Notes: generated by a model from the sequence alone, not told the origin. 64,000 nucleotides of DNA from Roseovarius sp. MMSF_3281 (GCF_030733685.1 NZ_JASHIM010000007.1:62501-126500), one strand, 5' to 3'; counted from the first letter of the stretch, positions 22,947 to 34,100 are shown. Made by a program: numbers and translations.

Positions 22947-24224
22947 TTATTCGGCCTCGTAAACCTGGGCGCCGCCGACATAGGTGGCCAGCACACGGCC
23001 CTGCATCCGCTGCCCGTCAAAGGGGGTGTTCTTGGATTTCGACCGCAGGGTGCTGCGGTCCATGACAAAGGGTTTGTCCGGGTCGAACAGCACCAGATCT
23101 GCGGGCGTGCCCTTGGCCAACCGTCCACCGGGCAGGCCCAAGCGTTTCGCCGGGTTAAGCGCCATGGCGCGGAACAGCGTCGGCAGGTCCAAATCGCCCG
23201 CATGGTAAAGCCGCATCGCGGCGGGCAGCAGGGTTTCAAGCGCCACCGCGCCGCTTGCCGCTTCCTCGAAGGGCAAGCGTTTGCTTTCTTCGTCCTGCGG
23301 GGTGTGCATGGAACTCAGCGTATCAATCAACCCGGTGCGCAGCGCCTCGACCACCGCTTGCCGGTCCTCCTCGGAGCGCAGCGGCGGCTTGACCTTGAAG
23401 AAGGTCCGGTAATCGGCCACGTCCAGTTCATTAAGGGTCAGGTGGTGAATGCTGGTCCCTGCAGTGATGTCCAGCCCGTTGCGCTTGGCCCGTTCCAAGG
23501 CGGGCAAGGCGCGGGCGGTGGTGATCTGATCGGCGTGATAGCGCGCGCCGGTCATTTCCAGCAGGGCGATATCCCGGTCGATCCCCATCCGCTCGGCCAT
23601 GGGGGAAACCGCCGGTATCCCACGCAGCGAGGCGAACTTGCCACTGGTCGCCGAAGCCCCCGTTGACAGCCCCGGTTCCTGCGGGTGGGCGATGACCAAG
23701 GCGCCAAGACTGCGCGCATAGGTCAGGGCGCGTTGAAAGACCTTGGTATTGCTGATCACGTTGTCGCAATCGGTAAAGGCCACGGCCCCGGCATCCATGA
23801 GAAAGCCGATCTCGGTCATCTCGCGGCCCTCGCGGCCCTTGGTCAGCGCCGCCATGGGCCGCACGTTCACCGGCCCGGCCGCATTGGCCCGACGCCCCAC
23901 GAACTCCAGGGTTTCGGGGCTGTCGATGGAAGGCAGGGTATCGGGCCGGGTGACCATGGTGGTCACGCCGCCCGCCGCCGCCGCCAAGCCAGCAGAGCGA
24001 TAGCTTTCCTTGTGTCGCTCGCCCGGCTCGCAGACCTTCACGCCGATATCGACGATGCCGGGGGCAAGGCACTTGCCGCCGCAGTCCACCGTGGTATCGG
24101 CCTTGGGGGCCTCGCCCGCGCCCGTCGCCTTGATCGCGCCACCCTCGATCAAAAGCCAACCGGGCGCGTCGGTGCCTGCCTCGGGGTCGATCAACCGGGC
24201 ATTGGTGAAAAGGGTTGTGGTCAT
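22947..24224 (-). CDS. pyrC: Dihydroorotase homologue lacking catalytic residues (PyrX-like)
   Basis: This 425-residue amidohydrolase-fold protein is clearly of the class I dihydroorotase family (LAPGIVDIGVKVCEPG, VTTMVTRPDTLPS, SFEEAASGA-like C-terminal block). Key residues are changed. The zinc-binding HxH after PGxxD reads GVK. The usual ATDHAPH block reads SSMHTPQ, so the catalytic aspartate and one histidine are missing. Non-catalytic homologues of this type (PyrX) are known structural partners of aspartate transcarbamoylase, and pyrB lies three genes upstream in the same overlapping operon. I infer a PyrX role. An active dihydroorotase must then be elsewhere. Confidence 0.85.
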   Translation of the reverse strand: MTTTLFTNARLIDPEAGTDAPGWLLIEGGAIKATGAGEAPKADTTVDCGGKCLAPGIVDIGVKVCEPGERHKESYRSAGLAAAAGGVTTMVTRPDTLPSIDSPETLEFVGRRANAAGPVNVRPMAALTKGREGREMTEIGFLMDAGAVAFTDCDNVISNTKVFQRALTYARSLGALVIAHPQEPGLSTGASATSGKFASLRGIPAVSPMAERMGIDRDIALLEMTGARYHADQITTARALPALERAKRNGLDITAGTSIHHLTLNELDVADYRTFFKVKPPLRSEEDRQAVVEALRTGLIDTLSSMHTPQDEESKRLPFEEAASGAVALETLLPAAMRLYHAGDLDLPTLFRAMALNPAKRLGLPGGRLAKGTPADLVLFDPDKPFVMDRSTLRSKSKNTPFDGQRMQGRVLATYVGGAQVYEAE

Positions 24225-24673
24225 CCCGTCGCTCTCCCCATCTGGGCCTCGATCCGGGCCTTGGTTTGGGCCGGGTCGGATTGGAACTTCAATAGGTGCT
24301 TGTCGCCGCCCGTGGTGATGATCTGTACCGCCGATCCCAGCTTGCGGAGCTTGGCGATCTCACTCAAAGGTGCGGCGCGCGTTTGCGGGCCCAGCACTCG
24401 CCGGTTGGTCATATCCCACCGCACGTTCAATTCGTCCGAGGCGACATACCACGCGCGCAGGGCCACGGCGGCCAAACCGCCCACGCCGCCCGTCCAGACA
24501 TGCGGGTTGCCCATTATCCAGAGAATTGCCATGCCAAGCCCCATCGCCACCACGGCCAGCCAGACATGCGCCCAAAGATAGGCCTGTTTGTCGGGGTGGA
24601 AACTTTCGATCACCTGCTCACCCTCTTCCAAGGGCGTAGTCGGTACCAGCGAATGGACCGAGGATTCCATCAT
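24221..24673 (-). CDS. Membrane protein with bacterial PH-like domain
   Basis: This 150-residue protein has two transmembrane helices (about 33-53 and 57-75). A C-terminal stretch typical of bPH domains follows (WDMTNRRVLGPQTRAAPLSEIAKLRKLG then VQIITTGGDKHLLKF). It overlaps pyrC and the upstream gene by 4 bp each, so pyrB, the 185-residue gene, this gene, pyrC and plsY appear to be one tightly packed operon. Function unknown. Confidence 0.75.
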   Translation of the reverse strand: MMESSVHSLVPTTPLEEGEQVIESFHPDKQAYLWAHVWLAVVAMGLGMAILWIMGNPHVWTGGVGGLAAVALRAWYVASDELNVRWDMTNRRVLGPQTRAAPLSEIAKLRKLGSAVQIITTGGDKHLLKFQSDPAQTKARIEAQMGRATG

Positions 24674-25227
24674 GCCGCCACCCAGACCACCAATGCCACC
24701 AGCGCGAAAAGCACCAAAAGCGCGATACTGGCCACCCGGCCCGACATGGCCGCGTCACTGGGCGGAGCCTTGCCGCCCGTCGTACCCTTGGCACTTTCCG
24801 AGGGCAGTGGCTTGAAACTTACCGGCGCAGTTTCCTCGGTATAGGTGCCGATCCAGCGCAGCGGCGATTTCGGCGTCAGGGTTCCGGCAAATCCACCAAA
24901 AGCACTGGAGACCACCACCAAAATCTTGCCGCGGATCGCTTCAAGACGGGCGCGGTCTTCCTCAACATCGGCCTCGGCCACGCCCAAACCATCAATCATG
25001 TATTGCGGCAGGCCCAAGCCTTCCAAATTCGCCACATCGAAAAGCTCAATAAAATCAGAGTCCAAGTACTCCACGCCCAGCGCATCACGCAGAGGCCAAG
25101 GCGGATTTTCCGCGTTGGTCTCCCACTCCGGTTCGACCGACATAATCGGCGGTTCAGCATCGGTATCAATGGCAAACAACCGCACGATCCCGTGCTCATG
25201 CGCCTTGATCTCAAACTTCTCGCTCAT
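24670..25227 (-). CDS. Tail-anchored protein between pyrB and pyrC, function unknown
   Basis: This 185-residue protein has an acidic N-terminal cytoplasmic region. A proline/serine linker (about 135-160) and a single C-terminal transmembrane helix at the very end ([19 protein letters not shown]) follow. This is a tail-anchor layout. I recognise no family. It overlaps pyrB and the PH-like gene by 4 bp. Position between the aspartate transcarbamoylase gene and the pseudo-dihydroorotase gene hints at a complex or membrane tethering, but nothing in the sequence proves it. Confidence 0.65.
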   Translation of the reverse strand: MSEKFEIKAHEHGIVRLFAIDTDAEPPIMSVEPEWETNAENPPWPLRDALGVEYLDSDFIELFDVANLEGLGLPQYMIDGLGVAEADVEEDRARLEAIRGKILVVVSSAFGGFAGTLTPKSPLRWIGTYTEETAPVSFKPLPSESAKGTTGGKAPPSDAAMSGRVASIALLVLFALVALVVWVAA

Positions 25228-26174
25228 GCCATCACCTCGCGCGGCTTGGCGCGCAGGTTACGGGCCAGAAGGTCCATCGCGGCCATACGCACGGCCACGC
25301 CCATTTCCACCTGTTCCTGAATGACGCTGCGGTTGATGTCATCGGCAATCTCGCCGTCGATCTCGACGCCGCGGTTCATCGGGCCGGGGTGCATGACGAT
25401 GGCGTCTTCCTTGGCAAAGGCCAGTTTTTCGGCATCCAGCCCGTAGCGGAAGTAATATTCGCGCTCCGACGGGATAAAGCCGCCATCCATCCTCTCACGC
25501 TGAAGGCGCAGCATCATTACAACGTCGACATCGCGCAGGCCCTCTTCCATGTCGTCGTAAACCTCGACACCAAAGTCGGCGATGCCCGAGGGCATCAGGG
25601 TGGGTGGGCCTATAAGGCGGATGCGGTTTTCCATCTTGCCCAGCAAAAGGATGTTCGAGCGTGCCACGCGGCTGTGGGCGATATCGCCGCAAATCGCGAT
25701 GTTCAGGCGGTGCAGCCGCCCCTTGGCCCGCCGGATGGTCAGCGCATCCAGAAGCGCCTGCGTGGGGTGTTCGTGCCGCCCGTCACCGGCGTTCAAAACC
25801 GCGCAGTTCACCTTTTGCGACAGAAGGTCCACCGCGCCGGAATGCGGGTGCCGCACGACCAACAGATCGGGGTGCATGGCGTTGAGGGTCATGGCCGTAT
25901 CAATCAGGGTTTCGCCCTTCTTGATGCTGCTGGCCTGCATCGCCATGTTCATCACATCCGCGCCCAACCGCTTGCCCGCGATCTCGAAACTGGCCTGCGT
26001 GCGGGTGGAATTTTCGAAGAACATGTTGATCTGCGTGAGGCCAGCCAGGGCATCGGAATGCTTCACATCCCGCCGGTTCAGATCAACGTATTGATCGGCC
26101 AGATCCAGAATGGTCGTAATCTCGGGGGGGCTAAGGGGTTCGATCCCCAGAAGATGGGACTGTGCAAAGGTCAT
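25224..26174 (-). CDS. pyrB: Aspartate carbamoyltransferase catalytic subunit
   Basis: This 316-residue enzyme joins carbamoyl phosphate and aspartate in pyrimidine synthesis. Motifs: [13 protein letters not shown] (carbamoyl-phosphate loop), [39 protein letters not shown] and [12 protein letters not shown]. The ATG at 26174 gives the standard start; the longer reading from 26231 adds an unlikely leader. No pyrI regulatory gene is visible. The nearby PyrC-like protein has lost its active site, as in ATCase-PyrX assemblies. Confidence 0.95.
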   Translation of the reverse strand: MTFAQSHLLGIEPLSPPEITTILDLADQYVDLNRRDVKHSDALAGLTQINMFFENSTRTQASFEIAGKRLGADVMNMAMQASSIKKGETLIDTAMTLNAMHPDLLVVRHPHSGAVDLLSQKVNCAVLNAGDGRHEHPTQALLDALTIRRAKGRLHRLNIAICGDIAHSRVARSNILLLGKMENRIRLIGPPTLMPSGIADFGVEVYDDMEEGLRDVDVVMMLRLQRERMDGGFIPSEREYYFRYGLDAEKLAFAKEDAIVMHPGPMNRGVEIDGEIADDINRSVIQEQVEMGVAVRMAAMDLLARNLRAKPREVMA

Positions 26175-26239
26175 CCGCCGCTCCGTTCCGTGATCCTGCC
26201 CGCTTATAGGAAGGGTGGCGGCGCGGGGCAAGGTGGGTG

Positions 26240-27430
26240 TCAGCTTTCCGCGCGCTCCACTGGCTGTCGCAATCCCTTCATCCCCCAGATCACAACACCT
26301 GCGACCACACCCCAGAACGCGCCGCTAATGCCGAGCAAGGTCATGCCGCTGGCGGTAATGAGGAAGGTCAGCGCCGGGGCCTCCATTTGCCTGGCATGGG
26401 TAAACGCCCCCGAAAGCGCGCCCACGAGCGCCGGGATAAGGGCAAGGCCCGCCACCCCGGTGATCAACTCTGCCGGGGCGACACCGGCCAAGGCGGTGAC
26501 CGGGGCCGCGAGGAAGGCCAGGATCACGTAGGCCAGGCCCGAAACGATGGCCGCCCAATAGCGATGCGCCGGATCGCGGCCCGCATCCTCGCCCGCCATC
26601 ATCGCGGCGGTGATCGCCGACATGTTGACCGGGACCGCGCCAAAGGGCGCGATCAGCAGGCTGGCCAGCCCGGTATTGCGGATCATCGGCTGGCGATCCA
26701 CCTTGTACCCGTTGAGTTCCAGCACCGCGAAACCGGGAATGTTCTGGCCCGCCATGGTCACAAGATAAAGCGGCAGGGCAATCGAGACCGCGCCTTGCAG
26801 GCTGAAGACCGGCGCAAAGGGCATCACGTCGGGCTGCCAGCGGCCTTGCAGGGCAAGCGCGCCCTCCGGCACCTCGACGCCCATGAACAGGACCACGACA
26901 AAAGCCAGCATTGCCAAGGGCATCGCGGCAAGTTTGTGCCACATCAACCCCGCCAACCACGCCGCCAGCACCGGCAGGAACAAAAGCGGGATGGCGCCCA
27001 GCGCCTGTGCCGGGGCAAGGCAGAGGTTGAACAAGACCCCCGCCAGAAGCGCGTTCGCCACCGGCTTGGGGATTGCCGCCACCAGGCGGCCCAGCGCGGG
27101 GATGAAACCGGTGATCAGGATCAAACCCGCGCAAATGATCATCGCGCCCACCGCCTCGGCAAAGCCACCGGGCAAGGCGCCGGTCGAGGCGAGGAAAGCC
27201 GCGCCGGGCGTGGACCACGCCACCGCCGCAGGGATACGGGTAACCGCCGGAAGCCAGATACTGCAGACACCCATGCCAAGGGTGGCAAAGAACAGGCCCG
27301 TCGCGGCCTGTGCCTCACTTGCGCCCATGCTTCTCAGGCCCGCCAATACGATCGCGAAGGAGGCCGTGTAGCCGACGAAAGCGGCAAGCGCGCCCATGTA
27401 GAGGGCCGAGGGTCTGATCTGTTTGAACAT
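26240..27430 (-). CDS. BenE-family transporter
   Basis: This 396-residue polytopic membrane protein (about 11-12 helices) matches the BenE/benzoate-proton symporter family, distant relatives of xanthine/uracil permeases. Typical blocks are [59 protein letters not shown] and [17 protein letters not shown]. Substrate may be benzoate or another aromatic acid; no aromatic-degradation genes are nearby. I chose ATG 27430, where the family N-terminus begins. It reads leftward, 65 bp upstream of pyrB. Confidence 0.88.
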   Translation of the reverse strand: MFKQIRPSALYMGALAAFVGYTASFAIVLAGLRSMGASEAQAATGLFFATLGMGVCSIWLPAVTRIPAAVAWSTPGAAFLASTGALPGGFAEAVGAMIICAGLILITGFIPALGRLVAAIPKPVANALLAGVLFNLCLAPAQALGAIPLLFLPVLAAWLAGLMWHKLAAMPLAMLAFVVVLFMGVEVPEGALALQGRWQPDVMPFAPVFSLQGAVSIALPLYLVTMAGQNIPGFAVLELNGYKVDRQPMIRNTGLASLLIAPFGAVPVNMSAITAAMMAGEDAGRDPAHRYWAAIVSGLAYVILAFLAAPVTALAGVAPAELITGVAGLALIPALVGALSGAFTHARQMEAPALTFLITASGMTLLGISGAFWGVVAGVVIWGMKGLRQPVERAES

Positions 27431-27620
27431 GCGCGCGCTGTCCCGTGTTGCTCCTGCGGGGGCAAAACATACGATTTCGCAGCAGGCTACAAGGCGAAAG
27501 GCCCGGCATAACGTCACCGACGCGATACCGATAAAATACCAAGGTTTAACCGCCCCCTGTTTTCAGCGGAACGAGGTTGCCCTTTTCCCTCCCCGCTCCG
27601 GGGGCTACCTTGTGCGTGAT

Positions 27621-28397
27621 ATGGAATCGGCTTTGGATTTTCACACCGCGAAGGCGCTGCTGGATTGGCAGATCGAACTCGGCGCGACCGAGGCGGTTTG
27701 CGATGCCCCGGTAAACCGCTACGAGGTGCCGGAAAAACAGGCCAAGCCCGCCCCGGCAGCGGCCCCTGCCCCGGTGCCCGAAGCAAAGGTCGATGCCGTG
27801 TCCGAAGCCAAGGCGGCGGCAAAATCCTGCAATGACCTCAATGCCCTGAAATCCGCCATGTCGGCGTTCGAGCATTGCGAATTGAAGCGCGGGGCGCGCA
27901 ACCTGGTCTTTGCCGATGGCAACCCGCAGGCCCGCGTCATGATCATCGGTGAGGCCCCGGGCCGCGATGAGGACCGCGAGGGGCGGCCCTTTGTCGGCCG
28001 GGCCGGTCAGTTGCTGGACCGGATGCTGGCGGCCATTGATCTGGGGCGCGAGGCGCAAGCGGTTGAGAACGCGGCCTACATCACCAACGTCCTGCCATGG
28101 CGCCCGCCGCAGAACCGCGACCCCAAGCCCGAAGAAATCGCCATGCTACTGCCCTTTCTGCAGCGGCATGTTGAGTTGGTTGATCCGAAAGTGGTTGTCT
28201 TGATGGGCAATATCAGTTGTCAGGCCGGGCTTGGGCGGCGCGGGATCACCCGGTTGCGCGGCAATTGGGCCGAGGCTTATGGCCGCCCTGCCCTGCCGAT
28301 GTTCCATCCCGCCTACCTTCTGCGCAACCCGCACGCCAAGCGCGAGGCATGGGCCGACCTTCTGGAGCTGAAAGCGCGGCTTGGGGCAAGTCAATGA
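27621..28397 (+). CDS. Type-4 (Fe-S) uracil-DNA glycosylase
   Basis: This 258-residue protein has a 4Fe-4S uracil-DNA glycosylase domain: VMIIGEAPGRDEDREGRPFV (motif A and catalytic region), GRAGQLLDRML, YITNVLPWRPPQNRDP, and MFHPAYLLRN (motif B with histidine). Cysteines at SCNDL, EHCEL and NISCQAG are cluster-ligand candidates. An alanine/proline-rich linker (about 40-65) precedes the domain, a common extension in alphaproteobacteria. It removes uracil arising from cytosine deamination. The stop overlaps the next start (ATGA). I chose ATG 27621 over a long unlikely upstream extension. Confidence 0.92.
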   Translation: MESALDFHTAKALLDWQIELGATEAVCDAPVNRYEVPEKQAKPAPAAAPAPVPEAKVDAVSEAKAAAKSCNDLNALKSAMSAFEHCELKRGARNLVFADGNPQARVMIIGEAPGRDEDREGRPFVGRAGQLLDRMLAAIDLGREAQAVENAAYITNVLPWRPPQNRDPKPEEIAMLLPFLQRHVELVDPKVVVLMGNISCQAGLGRRGITRLRGNWAEAYGRPALPMFHPAYLLRNPHAKREAWADLLELKARLGASQ

Positions 28398-28993
28398 AAA
28401 TACTGGCTTTTTCCGATATGCACCATTCCGCGGCCCGTGCCAAAACACTGGTTGAAGCCGCGCAAGAGGCCGATCTTGTCATCGGGGCCGGGGATTTCTG
28501 CAATGCCCGCCGGGGTCTGCCCGAGGCCATGGCCCTTTTGGACGGCATCACCGCGCCCATGGTGGTTGTGCCGGGCAATGCCGAAAGTGCGGCGGAGCTG
28601 AAGGCCGCCGCGCGGGACGGCATGCATGTGCTGCACGGCGAAGGACTCGAGATTGCCGGAGTGCGCCTCTTTGGGCTGGGGTATGGCGTGCCGCTCACTC
28701 CCTTTGGCGCGTGGTCTTGCGACCTGACGGAGGAACAGGCCGAGGACCTTCTAAAGCACTGTGAAAGCGCGGATATCCTGATCACCCATTCGCCGCCCAA
28801 GGGCGTTGCGGATGTAACCTCGCAGGGGATCTCGGTGGGCTCGACCGCCATTCGCGCGGCCATCGAAGCGTTGCAACCGCAACTGGCCCTGTGTGGCCAT
28901 ATCCATGACAGTTGGGGCCAGACCGGCCAGATTGGCAAAACCCATGTGGTCAACCTTGGCCCCACACCCAACTGGTTCGACATCGACGTATAA
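28394..28993 (+). CDS. Calcineurin-like metallophosphoesterase
   Basis: This 199-residue protein carries the metal-binding motifs of the YfcE/MJ0936-like phosphoesterase group: ILAFSDMHHSA (DxH), VIGAGDFCNA (GD), VVPGNAES (GN) and the late ITHSPPKG and CGHIHDSWG histidines. Probably a cytoplasmic phosphodiesterase or phosphatase of unknown substrate. It overlaps the uracil-DNA glycosylase gene by 4 bp and precedes moaB by 15 bp, forming a three-gene rightward unit. Confidence 0.88.
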   Translation: MKILAFSDMHHSAARAKTLVEAAQEADLVIGAGDFCNARRGLPEAMALLDGITAPMVVVPGNAESAAELKAAARDGMHVLHGEGLEIAGVRLFGLGYGVPLTPFGAWSCDLTEEQAEDLLKHCESADILITHSPPKGVADVTSQGISVGSTAIRAAIEALQPQLALCGHIHDSWGQTGQIGKTHVVNLGPTPNWFDIDV

Positions 28994-29008
28994 AGGGACA
29001 CAACAGGC

Positions 29009-29551
29009 ATGAGCCGTATCGACGAGAGCAAAGAGTTCATCCCCGTGCGTATCGCGGTTCTGACGGTCAGCGACAGCCGCGATATTTCCGAGGATCGTTC
29101 GGGCGAGGTTCTGGTCAGCCGCATCGAAGAGGCGGGTCATACCCTTGCCGACCGGATGATCGTGCGGGACGAGCGCGACCAGATCGCCGACCAGCTGCGC
29201 GAATGGGTGGCTTCGGACCAGGTGGACGTGGTGATTTCCACCGGTGGCACGGGCCTGACCGGGCGCGACGTGACCGTCGAGGCGCATCGCGATGTTTATG
29301 AAAAGGAGATCGACGCCTTCGGCACGGTCTTTACCATGGTCTCGATGCAGAAGATCGGCACCAGTGCCGTGCAATCGCGCGCGACCGGGGGCGTGGCTGC
29401 CGGCACCTATCTTTTCGCCCTGCCCGGCAGCCCCGGGGCCTGCAAGGATGCATGGGACGAAATCCTGAAGTGGCAGTTGGATTACCGCCACCGCCCCTGC
29501 AATTTCGTCGAAATCATGCCAAGATTGGACGAAGATCAGCGACGGAAATAG
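29009..29551 (+). CDS. moaB: Molybdenum cofactor biosynthesis protein B
   Basis: This 180-residue MoaB/MogA-like protein has the molybdopterin-binding signature: IAVLTVSDSRDISEDRSG, VVISTGGTGLTGRDVTVEA, and LFALPGSPGACKDAWDEIL. It acts in adenylation of molybdopterin before metal insertion, and so would support Mo enzymes such as MsrP (0.4-2 kb). The ATG at 29009 follows AAAGGGACA. Normal length. Confidence 0.93.
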   Translation: MSRIDESKEFIPVRIAVLTVSDSRDISEDRSGEVLVSRIEEAGHTLADRMIVRDERDQIADQLREWVASDQVDVVISTGGTGLTGRDVTVEAHRDVYEKEIDAFGTVFTMVSMQKIGTSAVQSRATGGVAAGTYLFALPGSPGACKDAWDEILKWQLDYRHRPCNFVEIMPRLDEDQRRK

Positions 29552-29647
29552 CGCGCTGCGCCGTATTGCCTGTGGTGCTTGGCTTTTTCGGCCCGGCACT
29601 TACATTTCAATGGTGGCCAGTCCGGCCCCGTAAAGGACACGTTGCGC

Positions 29648-31099
29648 ATGCGGTTTCTGCGTCACAGCCTGACCGGCTTGTTTTTGCTTTCGCTCACGGT
29701 GGCCCTGCTGATCTATGCGGGGCAATTGGTGTTTGGTGCCTTGCAGGAACGAATGGGCAACGAGCCTTCGGTGCCCGACCGGCGCGAACGCGTCTTTGCC
29801 GTCAATCTGGTCACCGCCGAGGCCGCAACGGTGACCCCGGTTCTGACTGCCTATGGCGAGGCACGAAGCCTGCGGACACTGGAAATTCGCGCCAAGGCCA
29901 GCGGCACCTTGATCGAGCTGTCCGAGGAATTCGAAGACGGGGGCATGGTTGAGAAAGGCCAGATTTTGGCGCGGATTGATCCGGCCGATGCGCGATCCGC
30001 CCTCAACCTTGCCGAAAGCGATTTGATGGACGCGCGCGCGGAGTTGCGCGAAGCCGAAAGCGCACTTGAGATTGCCCGGGATGAGCTTGAAGCCGCGCGC
30101 GAACAGGCGGCGCTGCGCGAACGCGCCTTTCAACGGCAACTCGATCTGGAAGATCGCGGCGTCGGCACCGCCGCCGCAGTGGAAACCGCCGAGCTTTCGG
30201 CGGCACAGGCGCGGCAGGCCGAACTGGCCAGCCGTCAGGCCCTTGCCAATGCCGAGGCCCGCGTGGATCAAGCCCGCACGCGGTTATCACGCTCGGAAAT
30301 CGCCCGCGACGATGCGCAGCGACGGCTGGAGGAAACCACGATCCGGGCCGAGTTTGGCGGGACACTTGATACCGTTAACGCGGTTGCAGGCGGCTTTGTG
30401 TCGCTTAACGAACGTTTGGCGAATCTCATTGATACCGATGCGCTTGAAGTGGCGTTTCGGGTTTCGACGGCGCAGTATGTTCGGCTTTTGGATGACACGG
30501 GCGCCTTGTTGGATGCGCCTGTTTTGGCCTCGCTTGCAACACAGGGTCTGGAACTGCAGACCACCGGCCGCATTACCCGCGACAGCGGGGCCGTGGAAGA
30601 AGGCCAGACCGGCCGCATGATCTTTGCCAAGCTGGACAAGGCGGGTGGCTTGAAGCCCGGTGATTTCATCACCGTTCGGATCGAAGAACCGCCGCTTGAC
30701 GATGCCATCCGCCTGCCCGCAACGGCACTTGGACCGGATGGCACTGTTCTGATCCTGAGCGCCGAGGAGCGGCTTGAAGCTTTGCCGGTCAGGCTATTGC
30801 GGCGGCAGGGCGATGATGTGCTTGTCAGGGCCGAAGGCCTTTCTGGGCGCGAAGTGGTGGCGCAACGCTCGCCCCTTCTGGGCGCGGGGATCAAGGTACG
30901 ACCACTGCGCGAGCAATCCGAGGCCGATACCAGCAAGTTGATGGATCTCAGCGATGAACGCCGCGCACAGCTGATCGAATTCATCCGCGATAATACCCAG
31001 ATGCCCGAGGCGGAAAAGACCCGCCTTCTGGCACAGCTTGAGCAGGTACAGGTGCCTGCGGGCATGGTTCAGCGGCTTGAAACCCGCATGGGGGGTTAA
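29648..31099 (+). CDS. RND efflux periplasmic adaptor (membrane fusion protein)
   Basis: This 483-residue protein has an N-terminal membrane anchor (residues 8-29). A lipoyl-like half (LEIRAKASGTLIELSEEFEDG), a long alanine/glutamate-rich coiled-coil hairpin (about 110-215) and beta-barrel and membrane-proximal domains follow. The C-terminal 50 residues (QLIEFIRDNTQMPEAEKTR) are an unusual helical tail. It links the RND pump encoded 3 bp downstream to an outer-membrane channel, for which no gene is present here. ATG 29648 was chosen because it gives a proper membrane anchor. Confidence 0.9.
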   Translation: MRFLRHSLTGLFLLSLTVALLIYAGQLVFGALQERMGNEPSVPDRRERVFAVNLVTAEAATVTPVLTAYGEARSLRTLEIRAKASGTLIELSEEFEDGGMVEKGQILARIDPADARSALNLAESDLMDARAELREAESALEIARDELEAAREQAALRERAFQRQLDLEDRGVGTAAAVETAELSAAQARQAELASRQALANAEARVDQARTRLSRSEIARDDAQRRLEETTIRAEFGGTLDTVNAVAGGFVSLNERLANLIDTDALEVAFRVSTAQYVRLLDDTGALLDAPVLASLATQGLELQTTGRITRDSGAVEEGQTGRMIFAKLDKAGGLKPGDFITVRIEEPPLDDAIRLPATALGPDGTVLILSAEERLEALPVRLLRRQGDDVLVRAEGLSGREVVAQRSPLLGAGIKVRPLREQSEADTSKLMDLSDERRAQLIEFIRDNTQMPEAEKTRLLAQLEQVQVPAGMVQRLETRMGG

Positions 31100-31102
31100 G
31101 CC

Positions 31103-34100
31103 ATGGCACGGCAGATTCCGGCCCGCGCCGGGGGGCTTTTATCTTATTTCGCACGACACAAGACCGTGGCCAATCTTTTGCTGGTCGTTCTTGTCGTGTT
31201 GGGCCTTGCAGCCGTGCCCAAGATGCGGGCACAGTTTTTTCCCGACGTGGTGATCGACAGCGTCAGTGTCTCGGTCATCTGGGACGGGGCCAGTGCCGAG
31301 GATGTGGATGCCGCCATCGTGCAGGTGCTGGAGCCTGCGCTTCTGGCCGTGGAGGGCGTGGAAAGCAGCAGCGCCACCAGCCGCGAGGAACGCGCCAGTA
31401 TTCAGCTTGAATTCGAGCCGGGTTGGGACATGGGCCGCGCCGCCGATGAGGTGCAGGCCGCTGTCGACCAGATAACCACCCTGCCGGAAGAGGCCGAGGA
31501 ACCGCAGGTGCGGCGCGGCGCGTGGCGCGACCGGGTCACCGATATCGTCATCACCGGCCCCGTGGCGACCGAACAGTTGGGCCTTTATGCCGATGAACTG
31601 ATCACGCGCCTGTTCGATGCGGGCGTGACGCGCACCACGGTTCAGGGGGTCGCCGCCCCGCAGACCCTTGTCGAAGTGCCCTCGGTCAACCTTATGGCGC
31701 ATGACGTCACCATGGCCGAAATCGCCGAGGTGATCGCGGGCGAAGTGGATGCCGATCCGGCGGGCGATGTGACCGGGGCCAACACCCGCGTGCGCACCGG
31801 GGTTGAAAAACGCAGCCCCGATCAGATCGCGGCGATTGTCCTGCGCTCGAACCCCGATGGGACCACCCTGACCATCGGCGATGTGGCGACGGTTCGGATC
31901 GAGGGGATCACCCGCGAACTGAGCTATTTCGTGGGGGATCATCCAGCCATGTCGATCCGGGTGGATCGCTCGGCGCGTGGCGATGCCATCGCCATTCAAA
32001 AACAGGTCGCAGAAGTGGCCGAAGCCATGGAACGGACCCTTCCCGAAGGCGTTAGCATAGATTTGATCCGCACCCGGTCCGAGGCCATATCGGGGCGTCT
32101 GGATACGCTTCTGGACAACGGGATTACCGGGCTGGCGCTTGTAGTGGCGCTTTTGTTCATGTTCCTCAATGCGCGTACGGCCTTTTGGGTGGCCGCCGGT
32201 ATCCCGGTGGCCATGCTGGCGGCGATTGCCCTGATGTTTATCGGGGGGCTGACGATCAACATGATCTCGCTTTTCGCGCTGATCATCACCCTTGGCATCG
32301 TGGTGGATGACGCCATCGTCGTGGGCGAACATGCCGATGCCCGGTACCGCAAGTTCGGCGAGGCCCCTGTGGTGGCCGCCGAACGCGCGGCACAGCGGAT
32401 GGCCCTGCCCGTCTTTTCCGCCACGCTGACCACCTTGATCGCCTTTTTCGGCCTTAGCGCCATAGGCGGGAGATTCGGGGATTTGATCATCGACATCCCC
32501 TTTACGGTGATCGCGGTCCTGTTGGCATCGCTGGTCGAATGTTTCCTGATCCTGCCCAAGCATATGGCGCATTCCTTGTCCCATGCGCACAAGCGTCATT
32601 GGTACGACGCGCCAAGCCGGGTGGTGAACCGGGGTTTCGTCTGGCTGCGCGAAACGCTGTTCCGGCCCTTCATGGCCTGGGTGATCCGTTTGCGCTATCC
32701 GGTGATGGCGGGTGTGATCGCGATCCTTGCCTCACAAGTGGCGCTTCTGGTGCAGGGCGATGTGCAATGGCGGTTCTTCAACGCGCCCGAACGCGGCAGT
32801 GTCACCGGGAATTTCGCCATGGCCCCCGGGGCGACCCGCGCGGATTCCCTTGAGATGATGCGCGAGCTGCAACGCGCGACCGAAGCCCTGGGCGCTGAGT
32901 ACGAAGAACGACATGGGCGTAATCCGCTGGACTATGTCATGGCACAGGTGGGCGGCAACACGGGTTTTGGCCTTGCCGGGGCCGATACCAAGGATGCCGA
33001 CCAGTTGGGCGGTATCGCGATCGAGTTGATCGACGCCGATCTGCGCCCCTATTCCAGCTTTGCTTTCGTCGGCGAATTGCAAAACCGGGTACAGCAACAC
33101 CCCTTGGCCGAAACCGTCAGCTTCAGGGGGTGGCGATCCGGGCCCGGGGGCGATGCGCTTGACGTGGAGTTTTACGGCGCCACCGCCGAGACCCTGAAAA
33201 ACGCCTCCGAGGCACTTAAGGACGCGCTGCTGCGTTACCCCGAGGTCTCGGCGGTGCAAGACAATCTTGCCTATGACAAACAGGAATTGATCCTTGAGTT
33301 GACCCCGCAGGGACAGGCGCTTGGCTTTACCATCGACGGCTTGGGACGTGTCCTGCGGCACCGTCTGAACGGGATCGAGGCGGCCACCTACCCATCCGGC
33401 CCGCGCAGTGCCGAGATTCGCGTGGAACTGCCCGAAGGTGAATTGACCGCCGATTTCCTTGAACGGATGCAGTTGCGCACACCGACGGGGGCTTATGTGC
33501 CCTTGGCCGATCTGGTCAGTGTCGAGGACCGCACCGGGTTTTCCACCGTGCGTCGCGAAAACGGTGTGCGCCTGATCAATGTCACCGGCGATATCTCCGA
33601 GGATGACCCGGCGCGCGCCAGCGAAATCAGCGCGGCACTTGAAACCGAGATCCTGCCGGGCATCGCGGCAGAGCATCAGGTGGAATGGCGGATTGCGGGC
33701 CTGAGCGAACAGGAGAACGAGTTCCTGGCCGATGCGCGGCTTGGCCTTATCCTGACGCTGACCGGGATATACCTTGTGCTTGCCTGGGTATTTTCAAGCT
33801 GGACCCGGCCCATGGTGGTCATGGCGATCATTCCGTTCGGCCTGATCGGCACGATCTATGGCCATAACGCTTGGGGCGTGCCGCTTAGCATGTTCACGGT
33901 GGTGGGGCTGCTGGGGATGACCGGGATCATCATCAACGATTCAATCGTTCTGGTGACCACGATTGACGAACACGCCCGTGAACGGGGGCTGATTCCGGCG
34001 ATCATCGAGGGCGCGGTAGACCGTTTGCGCCCTGTGTTCCTGACCACGGCGACGACGGTTCTGGGGCTGATGCCCTTGTTGTTCGAACGCTCGCAACAGG

